A stretch of 41,574 nucleotides of DNA from Pseudomonas gingeri (GTDB taxonomy: Bacteria; Pseudomonadota; Gammaproteobacteria; Pseudomonadales; Pseudomonadaceae): the NCBI RefSeq assembly GCF_013385635.1, contig NZ_JACAPR010000008.1:334412-375985 (forward strand), read 5' to 3'. The notes below the pieces were generated by a model. It was not told the DNA's origin and did no database searches. It saw nothing but the letters and a program-made list of their open reading frames with translations. Made by a program: the position numbers and the translations under genes. Positions within the stretch are counted from its first letter, which is position 1; the number at the start of each line of letters is the position of its first letter. Shown here piece after piece: positions 16,420 through 25,133 of this stretch.

Positions 16420-17751
16420 TTACTTGACGCTTGGTGCCTGGCCTTCGGCCACACCCAGGTCGTCCAGCACACGCTCGTCTTCAATGCCACGACCGCCGGA
16501 AGCCAGTTCCGCGTGCAGCTTGTCTTCGTCCAGCTCCTTGACCCACTTGGCCACGACCACGGTCGCCACGGCGTTACCGACCAGGTTGGTCAGCGCGCGG
16601 GCTTCGGACATGAAGCGGTCGATACCGAGGATCAGCGCCAGGCCGGCAACCGGCAGGTGGCCGACGGCGGACAGGGTGGCGGCCAGAACGATGAAACCAC
16701 TACCGGTCACGCCCGCAGCGCCCTTGGAGGACAGCAGCAGCACCAGCAGCAGGGTGATCTGGTGGGTGATGTCCATGTGGGTGTCGGTCGCCTGGGCGAT
16801 GAACACGGCCGCCATGGTCAGGTAGATCGAGGTACCGTCGAGGTTGAAGGAGTAACCGGTTGGGATCACCAGGCCGACGACCGACTTCTTCGCGCCCAGG
16901 CGTTCCATCTTGATCAGCATGCGTGGCAGGGCCGATTCCGACGAGGAAGTACCCAGTACGATCAGCAGCTCTTCACGGATGTAGCGAACCAGCTTCAGGA
17001 CGCTGAAGCCGTGTGCGCGGCAGATGGCGCCCAGCACGACCACCACGAACAGGATGCAGGTGATGTAGAAGCAGATCATCAGCTGGCCGAGTTGCACCAG
17101 GGAACCCACGCCGTAGGCACCGATGGTGAAGGCCATGGCACCCAGCGCACCCAGTGGCGCCAGTTTCATGATCATGTTGATGATGTTGAACATCACGTGG
17201 GCGAAACGATCGATGAAGTCCAGCACCGGCTTGCCGTAGGCACCCAGGCGATGCAGGGCGAAACCGAAGATCACCGAGAACATCAGCACTTGCAGGATGT
17301 CGCCGTTGGCGAACGCGCCGACGATGGTGGCCGGGATCACGTTCAAGATGAAGCCGACGATGCTCTGGTCTGCGCCAGCGGAAACGTAGGCAGCGACTTT
17401 CGAGGCATCCAGGGTGGCGACGTCGATGTGCATGCCGTTGCCCGGCTGGATCACGTTGACCACGACCAGACCGATCAGCAGCGCGATGGTCGAGACGATT
17501 TCGAAGTACAGCAAGGCGTAGCCGCCGGTCTTGCCGACCGATTTCATGCTTTGCATGCCAGCGATACCGCTGACCACGGTGCAGAAAATGATCGGGGCGA
17601 TGACCATTTTGATCAGTTTGATGAAACCGTCACCCAGTGGCTTGAGGGCAACGCCGGTCTGTGGGTAGAAATGGCCGAGCAGGATGCCGATAGCGATCGC
17701 TACGACTACCTGGAAATACAGGGATTTGTACAGTGGCTGACGAGTCGTCAT
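16420..17751 (-). CDS. dctA: C4-dicarboxylate:cation symporter DctA
   Basis: The 443-residue protein is a DAACS-family symporter that imports succinate, fumarate and malate. It has about eight membrane helices, the [11 protein letters not shown] re-entrant loop and the [12 protein letters not shown] segment, with the second hairpin [18 protein letters not shown] chose ATG 17751 (MTTRQPLY) because TTGAGGAA lies just before it; an ATG five codons upstream has no ribosome site. Transcription very likely depends on sigma-54 (promoter at 17879-17894), as for other dctA genes controlled by DctB/DctD. The DctBD genes are not in the window. Confidence 0.95.
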   Translation of the reverse strand: MTTRQPLYKSLYFQVVVAIAIGILLGHFYPQTGVALKPLGDGFIKLIKMVIAPIIFCTVVSGIAGMQSMKSVGKTGGYALLYFEIVSTIALLIGLVVVNVIQPGNGMHIDVATLDASKVAAYVSAGADQSIVGFILNVIPATIVGAFANGDILQVLMFSVIFGFALHRLGAYGKPVLDFIDRFAHVMFNIINMIMKLAPLGALGAMAFTIGAYGVGSLVQLGQLMICFYITCILFVVVVLGAICRAHGFSVLKLVRYIREELLIVLGTSSSESALPRMLIKMERLGAKKSVVGLVIPTGYSFNLDGTSIYLTMAAVFIAQATDTHMDITHQITLLLVLLLSSKGAAGVTGSGFIVLAATLSAVGHLPVAGLALILGIDRFMSEARALTNLVGNAVATVVVAKWVKELDEDKLHAELASGGRGIEDERVLDDLGVAEGQAPSVK

Positions 17752-17878
17752 TGCAAAGTTCCTCAAGAGATCACACAGCTGTCATCCATCTGACAGATGC
17801 ACAACCTGAAGCACGAACCCTCCTGCACTGGAGGGATTTGTTGTTTGTCGAACTGCGTGGGGCAGACCTCTCGCCTAT

Positions 17879-17894
17879 CGCAAAGCCCGTGCCA
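17879..17894 (-). promoter_or_regulatory. Sigma-54 promoter of dctA
   Basis: The minus strand reads TGGCACG-GGCT-TTGCG, matching the RpoN consensus TGGCACG-N4-TTGCW at every position except the last. The start point would be near 17868, leaving a 5' leader of about 117 bases. No other feature explains this part of the 333-base gap at 17752-18084. Confidence 0.9.
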
Positions 17895-17972
17895 CTTTCG
17901 GAAAACTCCGACAAAGCCTTTAGCCATCAGCCCTTCACGGATTTTCTGTCGGCCAGCCCTTACAGCATAGAT

Positions 17973-18027
17973 GGCGGATTTCCGCCCTTCCACCACTGAC
18001 AGGCGTCGATTTTGGCGGATATCCGCC
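17973..18027. promoter_or_regulatory. Two palindromic upstream activator sites for dctA (candidate DctD sites)
   Basis: GGCGGATTTCCGCC at 17973-17986 and GGCGGATATCCGCC at 18014-18027 are 41 bp apart (about four turns). They lie about 110 and 150 bp upstream of the predicted dctA start, a usual place for a sigma-54 enhancer protein. The second is also 58 bp before the AraC gene, so that regulator is another candidate. Confidence 0.65.
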
Positions 18028-18084
18028 TTGTTCATGGCGCAACTCCCTGGCTAAGATCGGCCATTCAATGGACGGGACCGCCCC

Positions 18085-19083
18085 ATGCGAGAACGCAGCA
18101 TCGCCAGTCACTTCGCCCACGCCGCCCTGGAAGGCGCGCGACGGCGGGGCCATGCCTGTTCGGGGTTGCTGCAACGACTGGGAATCGCCCCCGAACTGCT
18201 GAGCGAACCGAAGGCACGCCTGGCTCCGGAGCAGTTCACCCAACTGCTGCAAGGCCTGTGGCTGGAACTGGACGACGAGTACCTGGGTTTCGGCCAGGGC
18301 CGCTGCCAGCGTGGCACCTTCGCCATGATGTGCCACGCGCTGATCCATTGCGCCAGCCTGGAAAAAGCCTTGAATCGCGGTCTGTTGTTCTACGGGCTGT
18401 TTGCCGATGCGCCGCACCTGAGCCTGGTCCGCGAAGGCGACAAGGCCCGTCTGATACTCTATACCTCGAACCTGTGGGACCCGGATCATTTTCTCTGTGA
18501 ATGCCTGCTGGTGATCTGGCACCGCCTCGGCAGTTGGCTGATCGGCCAGCGCATCCGCCTGGAACAGGCCACGTTCGACTACCCGCGTCCCGAGCACGCC
18601 AACGAGTACGACCTGCTGTTTCCCTGCCCCCTGGAGTTTTCGGCGCCCCGCACCAGCCTGCTGTTCAGCAGCCGTTACCTGGGCATGCCGCTGTTGCAGG
18701 ACGAACGGACCCTCAAGCAGTTTCTTGGCCGGGCACCGGCCGACCTGCTGGCCCGCCCCGACGATGGCGACAGCCTGAGCAGCCAGTTGCGCCGCCTGCT
18801 CAGCCGCGATGCCAGTCGCTGGCCCGACCTGGAGGCCGTGGCCCAGCACCTGCACATCAGCGCACAGACCCTGCGTCGGCACCTGCGCGAGGAAGGCACG
18901 AGCTTCCAGGAGCTCAAGGATCAGCTGCGGCGGGATATCGCCATCTACCACCTGGGACGCAGCGAGCTGTCATTGCAACAGATCGCCGAGCAGTTGGGTT
19001 TCTCCGAACCCTCGGCGTTTCACCGGGCGTTCAAGAAGTGGACGGGACTGACACCGGGCGCCTATCGCGCCCGGGAGTTGTAG
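18085..19083 (+). CDS. AraC-family regulator (OruR/Arabinose_bd type)
   Basis: The protein is 332 aa. Residues about 20-205 form the Arabinose_bd-type ligand domain (LLQRLGIAPELLSEPKARL…), and about 230-330 carry the helix-turn-helix domain (LEAVAQHLHISAQTLRRHLR and IAEQLGFSEPSAFHRAFKKW). It stands next to dctA as its likely counterpart (PA1184) does beside dctA in PAO1, but no direct link to dicarboxylates is known to me. Its stop is 4 bases from the convergent phoQ stop. Confidence 0.88.
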   Translation: MRERSIASHFAHAALEGARRRGHACSGLLQRLGIAPELLSEPKARLAPEQFTQLLQGLWLELDDEYLGFGQGRCQRGTFAMMCHALIHCASLEKALNRGLLFYGLFADAPHLSLVREGDKARLILYTSNLWDPDHFLCECLLVIWHRLGSWLIGQRIRLEQATFDYPRPEHANEYDLLFPCPLEFSAPRTSLLFSSRYLGMPLLQDERTLKQFLGRAPADLLARPDDGDSLSSQLRRLLSRDASRWPDLEAVAQHLHISAQTLRRHLREEGTSFQELKDQLRRDIAIYHLGRSELSLQQIAEQLGFSEPSAFHRAFKKWTGLTPGAYRAREL

Positions 19084-19087
19084 GGGC

Positions 19088-20437
19088 TCAAGGCGCCGGG
19101 AAATGGATACGGAATGACGCGCCCCCCAGGGACGAGTCTCCCAGGGTCAGTTCGGCGTCATAGCTTTCGATGATGTCCTTGACCACCGCCAGGCCGATAC
19201 CCTGCCCCGGGTGCTGGCGGTCAAGACGTTCGCCACGCTGGAGAATCCGCGCGCGCTGGTCCGGAGGCACACCGGGACCGTCATCCTCGACATACACCTC
19301 GATGCCCTGCAAGCCACGGCGCAGGCTGATGCGGATCTGGCTCAGGCACAGCCGATAGGCATTTTCCAGCAGGTTGCCGAGCAGTTCCAGCAAGGCGCCC
19401 TGCTCGATCGGCACATGGCTGAACTCGGGCACATCGATAGCCACCCGCACCTGCTTGTCGCGATAGACCTTGTCCAGGGTGTTGCACAGGCTTTCGAGCA
19501 CCGGGCGCAGCTCGACCTGGTGCCGGACCAGGCCGCTCTTGCGCAGGCTGGCACGCTGCAACTGGTAACTGATCTGCTGGTTCATGCGCTCGATCTGGCT
19601 TTGCAGGATCCACGCCTGGTCGCGATCCTGCGGGCGCTGGGCCATGCCTTCGCTGACGCCCTGCAAGACCGCCAGCGGGGTCTTCAGGCTGTGGGCCAGG
19701 TCATCCAGGGAGTCGCGGTAGCGGCTGCGCTGTTCGCGCTCGCTGTGCAGCAGGCGGTTGAGGGAACCGGTCAGGCGCAGCAGTTCGCGCGGGTGCTCTT
19801 CACTGAGGCTTTGCAGTTCGCCGCTTTCAATCTGGTCCAGTTCCTGGCTCAGGCGTCGCAATGCCCGCAGGCCCCAGGTCAGGCCGATCCAGAGCAGCGC
19901 CAACAACACCGACAGCGCCGCGCCGAAGCCCAGGTAGAGCTTCTCGCGCAAACCGGCGAGGGTCATCTTGTATTCGCGCATCGGTTGCAGGGCGACAAAA
20001 CTGTAGGCCGCGCTCTTGCCACCGAGCAGCTTGACCTCGACGTCATAGACAAAGAACTCGTGGCCGTTGTCCTCGCGAATCTTCGCGAACTCGTTGCCAC
20101 GCCCATCATAACGCGGCTTGTAGTTGATGTTTTCTTCCTGGGTGGCCCGCGAGCGCCAGACCAGCCGGCCGTCGCGGTCGAAGATATAGCCGAGCAGGCG
20201 GCTGTCCGGCAGGTTGAATTGTTCGTCGGGAAGCAGCTCGGGCATCTGCAGCTGTTTCTTGTTATCCACCCGTGCCGCGGAAATCAGCGTGGTGACGTCC
20301 GAGGCCAGGCGTTGCTCGATGGAGTCCTGCAGCGCCAGGCTGAAAGCCCCCTGCATCGCCGGCAGCAGTGCCAGCATGAACAGAATCGCCAGGGTCGTGG
20401 CGGCCAGCATCAGCCGCACCCGTAGCGAACGAATCAC
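19088..20437 (-). CDS. phoQ: Sensor histidine kinase PhoQ
   Basis: The 449-residue kinase has helices at about 8-30 and 170-190 around a periplasmic domain with an acidic stretch (about 100-127), the part that senses divalent cations in PhoQ. A HAMP region follows, then His249 in [14 protein letters not shown], the N box NLLENAYR and [16 protein letters not shown]. It starts with GTG at 20437 and overlaps the phoP stop by four bases (GTGA). The pair controls low-Mg2+ responses such as lipid A changes and polymyxin resistance in P. aeruginosa. No oprH lies upstream here. Confidence 0.93.
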   Translation of the reverse strand: MIRSLRVRLMLAATTLAILFMLALLPAMQGAFSLALQDSIEQRLASDVTTLISAARVDNKKQLQMPELLPDEQFNLPDSRLLGYIFDRDGRLVWRSRATQEENINYKPRYDGRGNEFAKIREDNGHEFFVYDVEVKLLGGKSAAYSFVALQPMREYKMTLAGLREKLYLGFGAALSVLLALLWIGLTWGLRALRRLSQELDQIESGELQSLSEEHPRELLRLTGSLNRLLHSEREQRSRYRDSLDDLAHSLKTPLAVLQGVSEGMAQRPQDRDQAWILQSQIERMNQQISYQLQRASLRKSGLVRHQVELRPVLESLCNTLDKVYRDKQVRVAIDVPEFSHVPIEQGALLELLGNLLENAYRLCLSQIRISLRRGLQGIEVYVEDDGPGVPPDQRARILQRGERLDRQHPGQGIGLAVVKDIIESYDAELTLGDSSLGGASFRIHFPAP

Positions 20438-21111
20438 CGGCAGCGCTCGTTGAACAGGTAGCCCAGGCCACGCACGGTATCGATCGGCTTGAAGCCTACG
20501 GGACCTTCCAGCTTGCGCCGCAGACGCCCGACCAGCACTTCGATCACGTTCGGATCACGCTCGTCGTCGTCCGGGTACAACTGCTCCATCAGGCGATCCT
20601 TGGCGACCACCTGCTGGTGATGGCGCATCAGGTACTCGAGGATCCGGTATTCGTAGGCGGTCAGTGCCAGGGGCTGGTCATCGAGGGACGCCTGCTTGCG
20701 ATTGAGGTCCAGCAGCAGCGGCCCGGCGGTGATCGTCGACTGGGTGAAGCCGCTGGAGCGTCGCAGCAGGGCATTCATCCGCGCCTCCAGCTCCTCGAAT
20801 TGGAAAGGCTTGACCACATAGTCGTCGGCACCGGCAGCCAGGCCCTCGACCTTGTCCTGCCAGTTGCCGCGGGCGGTCAGGATCAGGATCGGAAACACCT
20901 TGCCGCGCGCACGCAACTGGCGGATCAGGTCCAGCCCGCCCATGCCCGGCAGGCCAAGGTCGATCACCGCCAGGTCATGGTTGAACTGTTCGGTCTGGTA
21001 CAACGCCTCTTCGGCATTGCCGACCGACTCGACCACATGGCCGCTGTCGGTCAATCGGGTCTGCAAGTGATGGCGCAACAGCGCCTCATCTTCTACCACC
21101 AGCAACTTCAT
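20434..21111 (-). CDS. phoP: Response regulator PhoP (OmpR family)
   Basis: The 225-residue regulator has phospho-acceptor Asp51 in VIDLGLPG, Lys101 in VVKPFQ and a C-terminal OmpR winged helix (about 127-222, ending [15 protein letters not shown]). It closely matches remembered PAO1 PhoP. The ATG at 21111 has GGAG seven bases upstream; the frame is open to 21135. In PAO1 the operon begins with oprH; here the next gene is the divergent pcpS, so phoPQ has its own promoter in 21112-21325. I could not see a clear tandem PhoP box there. Confidence 0.95.
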   Translation of the reverse strand: MKLLVVEDEALLRHHLQTRLTDSGHVVESVGNAEEALYQTEQFNHDLAVIDLGLPGMGGLDLIRQLRARGKVFPILILTARGNWQDKVEGLAAGADDYVVKPFQFEELEARMNALLRRSSGFTQSTITAGPLLLDLNRKQASLDDQPLALTAYEYRILEYLMRHHQQVVAKDRLMEQLYPDDDERDPNVIEVLVGRLRRKLEGPVGFKPIDTVRGLGYLFNERCR

Positions 21112-21325
21112 AACGATCTCCAACGATCCGGGCATCGCCTCACCAATAACGGTAACTCAGTTCGGCCAAAGTGTTTCGTAAAAGATACGGCAAACCAGCG
21201 GCTGCAGACCCGGCGCATCATCACCGATACAGAGTACCCAAGTGGCCCTGAACTCCCCCTGAACACAGGCTGAACCGCACCTGAATCGGATCCGCCCCTA
21301 CCCAGTCCGGGCCGGACCCGGCAAA

Positions 21326-22060
21326 ATGCCCGGTATGAACCCGCTCCCCGCTCTCCCCGCCTGCTGCACACCGCTCGACGAACATTGGCCGCTCCCCGTG
21401 GCCGTGCCGCATAGCGTGCTGCTGGGCACCCACTTCAACCCGGGCCAACTGGCCCCGGACGATTTCCAGCGTAGCCGGATCGAAGCGCCGGCGAGCATCC
21501 AGCGCTCGGTCGCCAAGCGCCAGGCTGAGTTTCTCGCCGGACGCCTCTGCGCCCGCGCCGCCCTGCGACAACTGGACGGCACCGATTGCGTACCGCCGAT
21601 CGGCGAAGACCGTGCCCCCGTCTGGCCCGAGCATGCCTGCGGCTCGATCACCCACAGCAGCGGTCGCGCGGCGGCCATCGTTGCCGACAAGCGACACTGG
21701 CGCGGCCTGGGCATGGACCTGGAAAACCTGCTGTCCCACGAGCGCGCCGAGCGCCTGGCCGGGGAAATCCTCGTTCCTGACGAGCTGCAGCGCATGGCCG
21801 CAGGCCCCGTGGAGCAGATCGCCCTGCGGGTAACCTTGACCTTTTCCGTCAAGGAAAGCCTGTTCAAGGCCCTCTACCCGCTGGTGCACAAACGCTTCTA
21901 TTTCGAGCATGCCGAGGTGCTGGAATGGGATGAGCAGGGCCATGTACGCCTGCGCCTGCTGACCGACCTGTCCGGCGAATGGCACCATGGCGTCGAGTTG
22001 CAGGCACAGTTCGGCCTGCGGGACGGGCACCTGCTGAGCCTGGTCAGCATCCCGGCCTGA
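21326..22060 (+). CDS. pcpS: 4'-phosphopantetheinyl transferase PcpS (Sfp/EntD type)
   Basis: The 244-residue enzyme transfers phosphopantetheine from CoA to acyl and peptidyl carrier proteins. It shows KRQAEFLAGRLCAR, GEDRAPVW, GSITHSSG, the metal-binding GLGMDLE and FSVKESLFKALYP. PcpS is the single broad-range enzyme of P. aeruginosa, serving fatty acid and siderophore synthesis. The start is uncertain between ATG 21326 and ATG 21335; the first matches the remembered PAO1 N-terminus. Confidence 0.93.
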   Translation: MPGMNPLPALPACCTPLDEHWPLPVAVPHSVLLGTHFNPGQLAPDDFQRSRIEAPASIQRSVAKRQAEFLAGRLCARAALRQLDGTDCVPPIGEDRAPVWPEHACGSITHSSGRAAAIVADKRHWRGLGMDLENLLSHERAERLAGEILVPDELQRMAAGPVEQIALRVTLTFSVKESLFKALYPLVHKRFYFEHAEVLEWDEQGHVRLRLLTDLSGEWHHGVELQAQFGLRDGHLLSLVSIPA

Positions 22061-22070
22061 GACCCGCCGC

Positions 22071-23678
22071 CTACTTCTCTTGATGTCGCGGCCAACTGAG
22101 GCTGAAGCAGGCTCCGCCGAGATTCTTGCTCTTGCCGATCAAGGCACGTCCGTCGTGCCAGTGAATGATCCGCCGCACGATGGACAGCCCCAGGCCATGG
22201 CCGCCCGAGGCTCGCGTACGGCTGTCGTCCAGGCGCATGAACGGCGTGAAGATACGCTCCCAGGCACTTTCCGGCACACCGGGGCCGTCATCCTCGACAT
22301 CCACTCGACAGCGCAGCTGACCGACCTGATAGCTGATGGTCACATGTGACTGGGCATGCCGCATGGCGTTGCTGACCAGGTTCTGCAAGGCACGGTGCAG
22401 GTAACGCGGCTCCGCCTCGACCCAGGCATCGTCACAGTCGGCCGCCGACAGGCAGATACCCCGCGAAACCCGCACATCCGCCCGCAACGGCGCCAGTTCG
22501 CCGATCACCTGGTTGACCAGGGCATCGAGATCGATCCGCTGGAAGTTCAGCGCCGGCGAGCCCTGCTCCAGCCGTGCATAGGTCAGCATCTCGTCCACCA
22601 GGCGGTCGAGGTCCTGGATATCGTTGTCCATGCCTTCCATATACTTGTTGCGGGCCTGCGCGGTGGTCGCGTCACCGATCATCTCCAGGCCGAAACGCAG
22701 GCGTGCCACGGGCGTGCGCAGTTCGTGGGACACCGCCCGCACCAGTTCGCGCTGGATCATCAGCGAGCGCTGCAAGTGCTCGGCCATGTCGTTGAAAGCG
22801 CCGGCCAGGCGCCCGATGGAGTCCGCCCCACCGGCCGGCACACGGGTCTCCAGGCTGCCCTGGGCGAGCCGTGTGGCGGCCGACGCGAGGCCACGCAGGC
22901 GGCGCTCCAACTGACGGACCAGCAGGTAGACGATCAGGCCGATCAGGCTCAGCCCCAGCACGGCGATCAGCACCAGCCACTGGGGCGGGTACGGGTTCAT
23001 CTGGTACAGCGGGCCGATTTCCAGGACCCAGGGAGTTCCCGCCACGCCGGCAAACACCCGGATCGAGTCGCCGCCCTTGCCCAATGCCATGACCGTATCG
23101 CCTTCGGTGATGCGCCGGCGCTGGTCCTCGTCCATGTCCGCCTGTTCGAGGGTGACCAGGCGCATGTCGAAGCCGAAGCCCTTGTCATGCTTCAGCGCGG
23201 CCAGTCGGGCCGGCTGCTCGGCCACCGGATAACGCACCAGCTCATCGGCCAGCAGGTAGATGGTCGCTCGTGCCAGTTGCTCGCTGATCTGCTGCACATC
23301 CCCGGCCAGCAGCAGTTGCTGCTCGTCACTGACCAGGCGATAGACCCGCGCGGCATAAGGTCCGCTCTGCACCACCAGGGCCTGGCCCCGCAGCACCCGG
23401 GTGCGCTGGCCGAGATCGAGATGGGCCTCGCCGATCGATTGCAACGACAGCGGAATCCCCAGCAGGCGTTCCCACACCGCCAGGGCCCGACGACGCTCGA
23501 TATCGGCCATGGGCTGCAGGTTGTCGGCCATCAGCGAAAAGGTCCCGTGGGCCAGCCGCTCGCGGTACTGCTCGCCACGCACCTCATTGAGCAGGTGCAA
23601 CGCCAGCACCCCGAGCAAGGCCACCAGCACCAGGGCCGCGCACATGCCGCCGTAGATGCGCAGGAAGATCGAATTCAC
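22071..23678 (-). CDS. Sensor histidine kinase, RstB-like
   Basis: The 535-residue kinase has membrane helices at about 10-30 and 233-254, a periplasmic domain of about 200 residues, HAMP (about 255-308), His318 in SHELRTP, N box NLVSNAMRH, and DDGPGVP/GHGLGLSIV. All catalytic parts are present. The start is GTG at 23678 and overlaps the regulator stop (GTGA). It and the next gene correspond to PA1158/PA1157 of PAO1, beside nrdA as here. The signal is unknown. Confidence 0.9.
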   Translation of the reverse strand: MNSIFLRIYGGMCAALVLVALLGVLALHLLNEVRGEQYRERLAHGTFSLMADNLQPMADIERRRALAVWERLLGIPLSLQSIGEAHLDLGQRTRVLRGQALVVQSGPYAARVYRLVSDEQQLLLAGDVQQISEQLARATIYLLADELVRYPVAEQPARLAALKHDKGFGFDMRLVTLEQADMDEDQRRRITEGDTVMALGKGGDSIRVFAGVAGTPWVLEIGPLYQMNPYPPQWLVLIAVLGLSLIGLIVYLLVRQLERRLRGLASAATRLAQGSLETRVPAGGADSIGRLAGAFNDMAEHLQRSLMIQRELVRAVSHELRTPVARLRFGLEMIGDATTAQARNKYMEGMDNDIQDLDRLVDEMLTYARLEQGSPALNFQRIDLDALVNQVIGELAPLRADVRVSRGICLSAADCDDAWVEAEPRYLHRALQNLVSNAMRHAQSHVTISYQVGQLRCRVDVEDDGPGVPESAWERIFTPFMRLDDSRTRASGGHGLGLSIVRRIIHWHDGRALIGKSKNLGGACFSLSWPRHQEK

Positions 23679-24397
23679 GGCGCCAGGTCTGCCGCCGCTT
23701 CGGGCACGAACAGGTAACCCTTGCTGCGGATGGTCTTGATCAACCGCGGATGCTCGGGGTCATCGCCGATCTTCGGGCGGATGCGCGAGATGCGCACATC
23801 GATGGAGCGGTCCTGGCCGTCGTAGCCGATTCCCCGCAGGGCCGTGAAGATCTCTTCCCGGGAGAGGATCCGCCCGGCATTGGCCACCAGCAGCCAGAGC
23901 AGATCGAATTCGGCGCTGGTCAGTTCGATACCCGCCTCGTTCAGCCAGGCTTCGCGCAAGGCGTCATCGATCACCAGCGGCCCGAACTGCAGGCGCCGCA
24001 CTTGCGGGGGAACGACTTCAGCCGGCTCGCTGCGGCGCAGCAAGGCCTGGATGCGCGCCAGCAACAGGCGCGGACGCACGGGTTTGCACACATAGTCATC
24101 GGCCCCCAGGTCCAGGCCCTGGATCTGATCGAGGTCGTCGGTGCGTGCCGTGAGCATGAGGATCGCGCCGTCATACACATCGCGGACCTTGCGGCAGATG
24201 CTCAGGCCATCCTCGCCGGGCAGCATCAGGTCGAGAATCACCAGGTCCGGCTGCTCGCGCACGATCCGCTCGGCCGCCAGGGCGCCATTGCCTTCTATGG
24301 AGACCCGCAGGCCATTGCCTTCCAGGTACTCGCGGGTCAGCTCGGCCAGACGCTCGTCATCCTCGACTATCAATACCTGCCAGGCCTCTTGCTCCAC
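23675..24397 (-). CDS. Response regulator, OmpR family (RstA-like)
   Basis: The 240-residue regulator has Asp56 in VILDLMLPG, Lys105 in VCKPVR and a C-terminal winged helix (about 133-232, RSIDVRISRIRPKIGDDP … TIRSKGYLF). It is the first gene of a two-gene operon with the kinase at 22071. Its promoter lies in the 736-base gap shared with nrdA. Confidence 0.93.
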   Translation of the reverse strand: MEQEAWQVLIVEDDERLAELTREYLEGNGLRVSIEGNGALAAERIVREQPDLVILDLMLPGEDGLSICRKVRDVYDGAILMLTARTDDLDQIQGLDLGADDYVCKPVRPRLLLARIQALLRRSEPAEVVPPQVRRLQFGPLVIDDALREAWLNEAGIELTSAEFDLLWLLVANAGRILSREEIFTALRGIGYDGQDRSIDVRISRIRPKIGDDPEHPRLIKTIRSKGYLFVPEAAADLAP

Positions 24398-24664
24398 GGG
24401 TTACCTCTGCTTGCAAATCTCGGTTGGGAAAGGGTCCGCTCGTCTTTTTGTCATGATGGCAGCGGATAATGAAAGTATGCGATCGGCCGATTGTAGCAAC
24501 GGTGCGGCAATAGCACACACGCCAGGATTTGCACTCGGTGACGGGCATTTTCTGTGATAGGGTTCGCGCCCGCAAAAATCCGTCCCGGCCCGCTCCGGGA
24601 GGTAAAAAACAGTGACAAACGGTCCGGTCCAGTGCTGCCGCGGCCTACACGCGCTTTCAGGCTT

Positions 24665-24696
24665 TCATACACAAATTACGCACAGTTTTATCCACA
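24665..24696 (+). promoter_or_regulatory. Three DnaA-box-like 9-mers
   Basis: TTATCCACA at 24688-24696 is a perfect DnaA box. TTACGCACA (24676-24684) and TCATACACA (24665-24673) each have one mismatch. Starts are 11 and 12 bp apart, about one turn each. E. coli nrdAB is known to be regulated by DnaA through such boxes. Confidence 0.65.
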
Positions 24697-24723
24697 GGTA
24701 GCACGTTGCAATCCCCCCCTAAA

Positions 24724-24770
24724 ACGCATTATCTTGTAGCTCGGCGGCTAAAAAACCCTAGATGTAGGGT
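24724..24770 (+). promoter_or_regulatory. Probable NrdR box pair
   Basis: ACGCATTATCTTGTAG (24724-24739) and ACCCTAGATGTAGGGT (24755-24770) are 16-mers that resemble the NrdR pattern (AC…C/A…ATAT…GT). They are separated by 15 bp, a 31-bp period, the fixed geometry known for NrdR sites before ribonucleotide reductase genes. The second is a perfect 6-bp palindrome inside a longer stem that could look like a terminator. Confidence 0.65.
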
Positions 24771-24885
24771 TTTTCACCCAAAAACCCAAACACATTTCGG
24801 ACGAGAAACTCAAGCTCTTTTCTTGCTTCCGAGGGGTTGAACTAAACAGATTTTCAGAAGACCAAACCGCGCGTGCGGATGGCAG

Positions 24886-25104
24886 CTGTTTTCCCCTTCT
24901 GCGCGGGAAAACGGTACGGGTGTTGCAGTACGAGACTGTCACCCACCAGGAATTCGGTAGCGGGCCATGGCCCGGTGCCAGTGAAACTTCGGCAAGGAAG
25001 CGGCGCCCACAGCCCCCTTCCTCCTGTCCCGAAGTGGTTATGCCCGACGACGCTCGTCGGTTGTAGTGCTTCAGGACGGAACGGTGGGCACCTTCGTGGT
25101 GCCC
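24886..25104 (+). ncRNA. Structured 5' leader of nrdA (candidate cis-regulatory RNA)
   Basis: Successive hairpins are readable: GTTTTCCC/GGGAAAAC (24888-24912); GGGTG-CAGT/ACTG-CACCC (24918-24944); CGGGCCATGGCCCG (24961-24974); an extended stem GTCCcGAAG/CTTCaGGAC (25026-25076) enclosing CCGACGA/TCGTCGG (25044-25060); and GGGCACC/GGTGCCC (25086-25104) 30 bases before the start codon. It does not fit the adenosylcobalamin riboswitch core. The function is unknown. Confidence 0.45.
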
Positions 25105-25133
25105 AAACAAACATAAAGAACGTGGAGACACCC

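Larger units (their letters stand above)
24398..25133 (+). other. nrdA control region (736 bp without a gene)
   Basis: From left to right this holds the promoter area of the regulator gene, a cluster of DnaA-like boxes (24665-24696), a probable NrdR box pair (24724-24770) and a structured leader (about 24886-25104). The short open frames here lack ribosome sites and protein-like composition. The nrdA frame is open back to 24873, but that stretch is leader. Confidence 0.6.

Noticed and set aside
16252..17793. 513-codon open frame antisense to dctA
   Set aside because: It has shadow composition (His, Gln, Asp runs), and DctA is clear on the other strand.
17763..18035. 90-codon open frame on the minus strand upstream of dctA
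   Set aside because: It runs through the sigma-54 promoter and both palindromes, has no ribosome site and no recognisable fold.
24886..25104. Adenosylcobalamin riboswitch before nrdA
   Set aside because: GGGAA…GGT, ACTGT and a CCAGGA-like segment occur, but the conserved core order and the B12 box are not matched on either strand.
24873..25133. 87-codon N-terminal extension of NrdA
   Set aside because: The frame is open but lacks a ribosome site, and its composition (many Cys, Pro, Arg) is unlike NrdA. GTGGAG before ATG 25134 and the Pseudomonas start MxTDTTREN fix the start; the open stretch is leader RNA.
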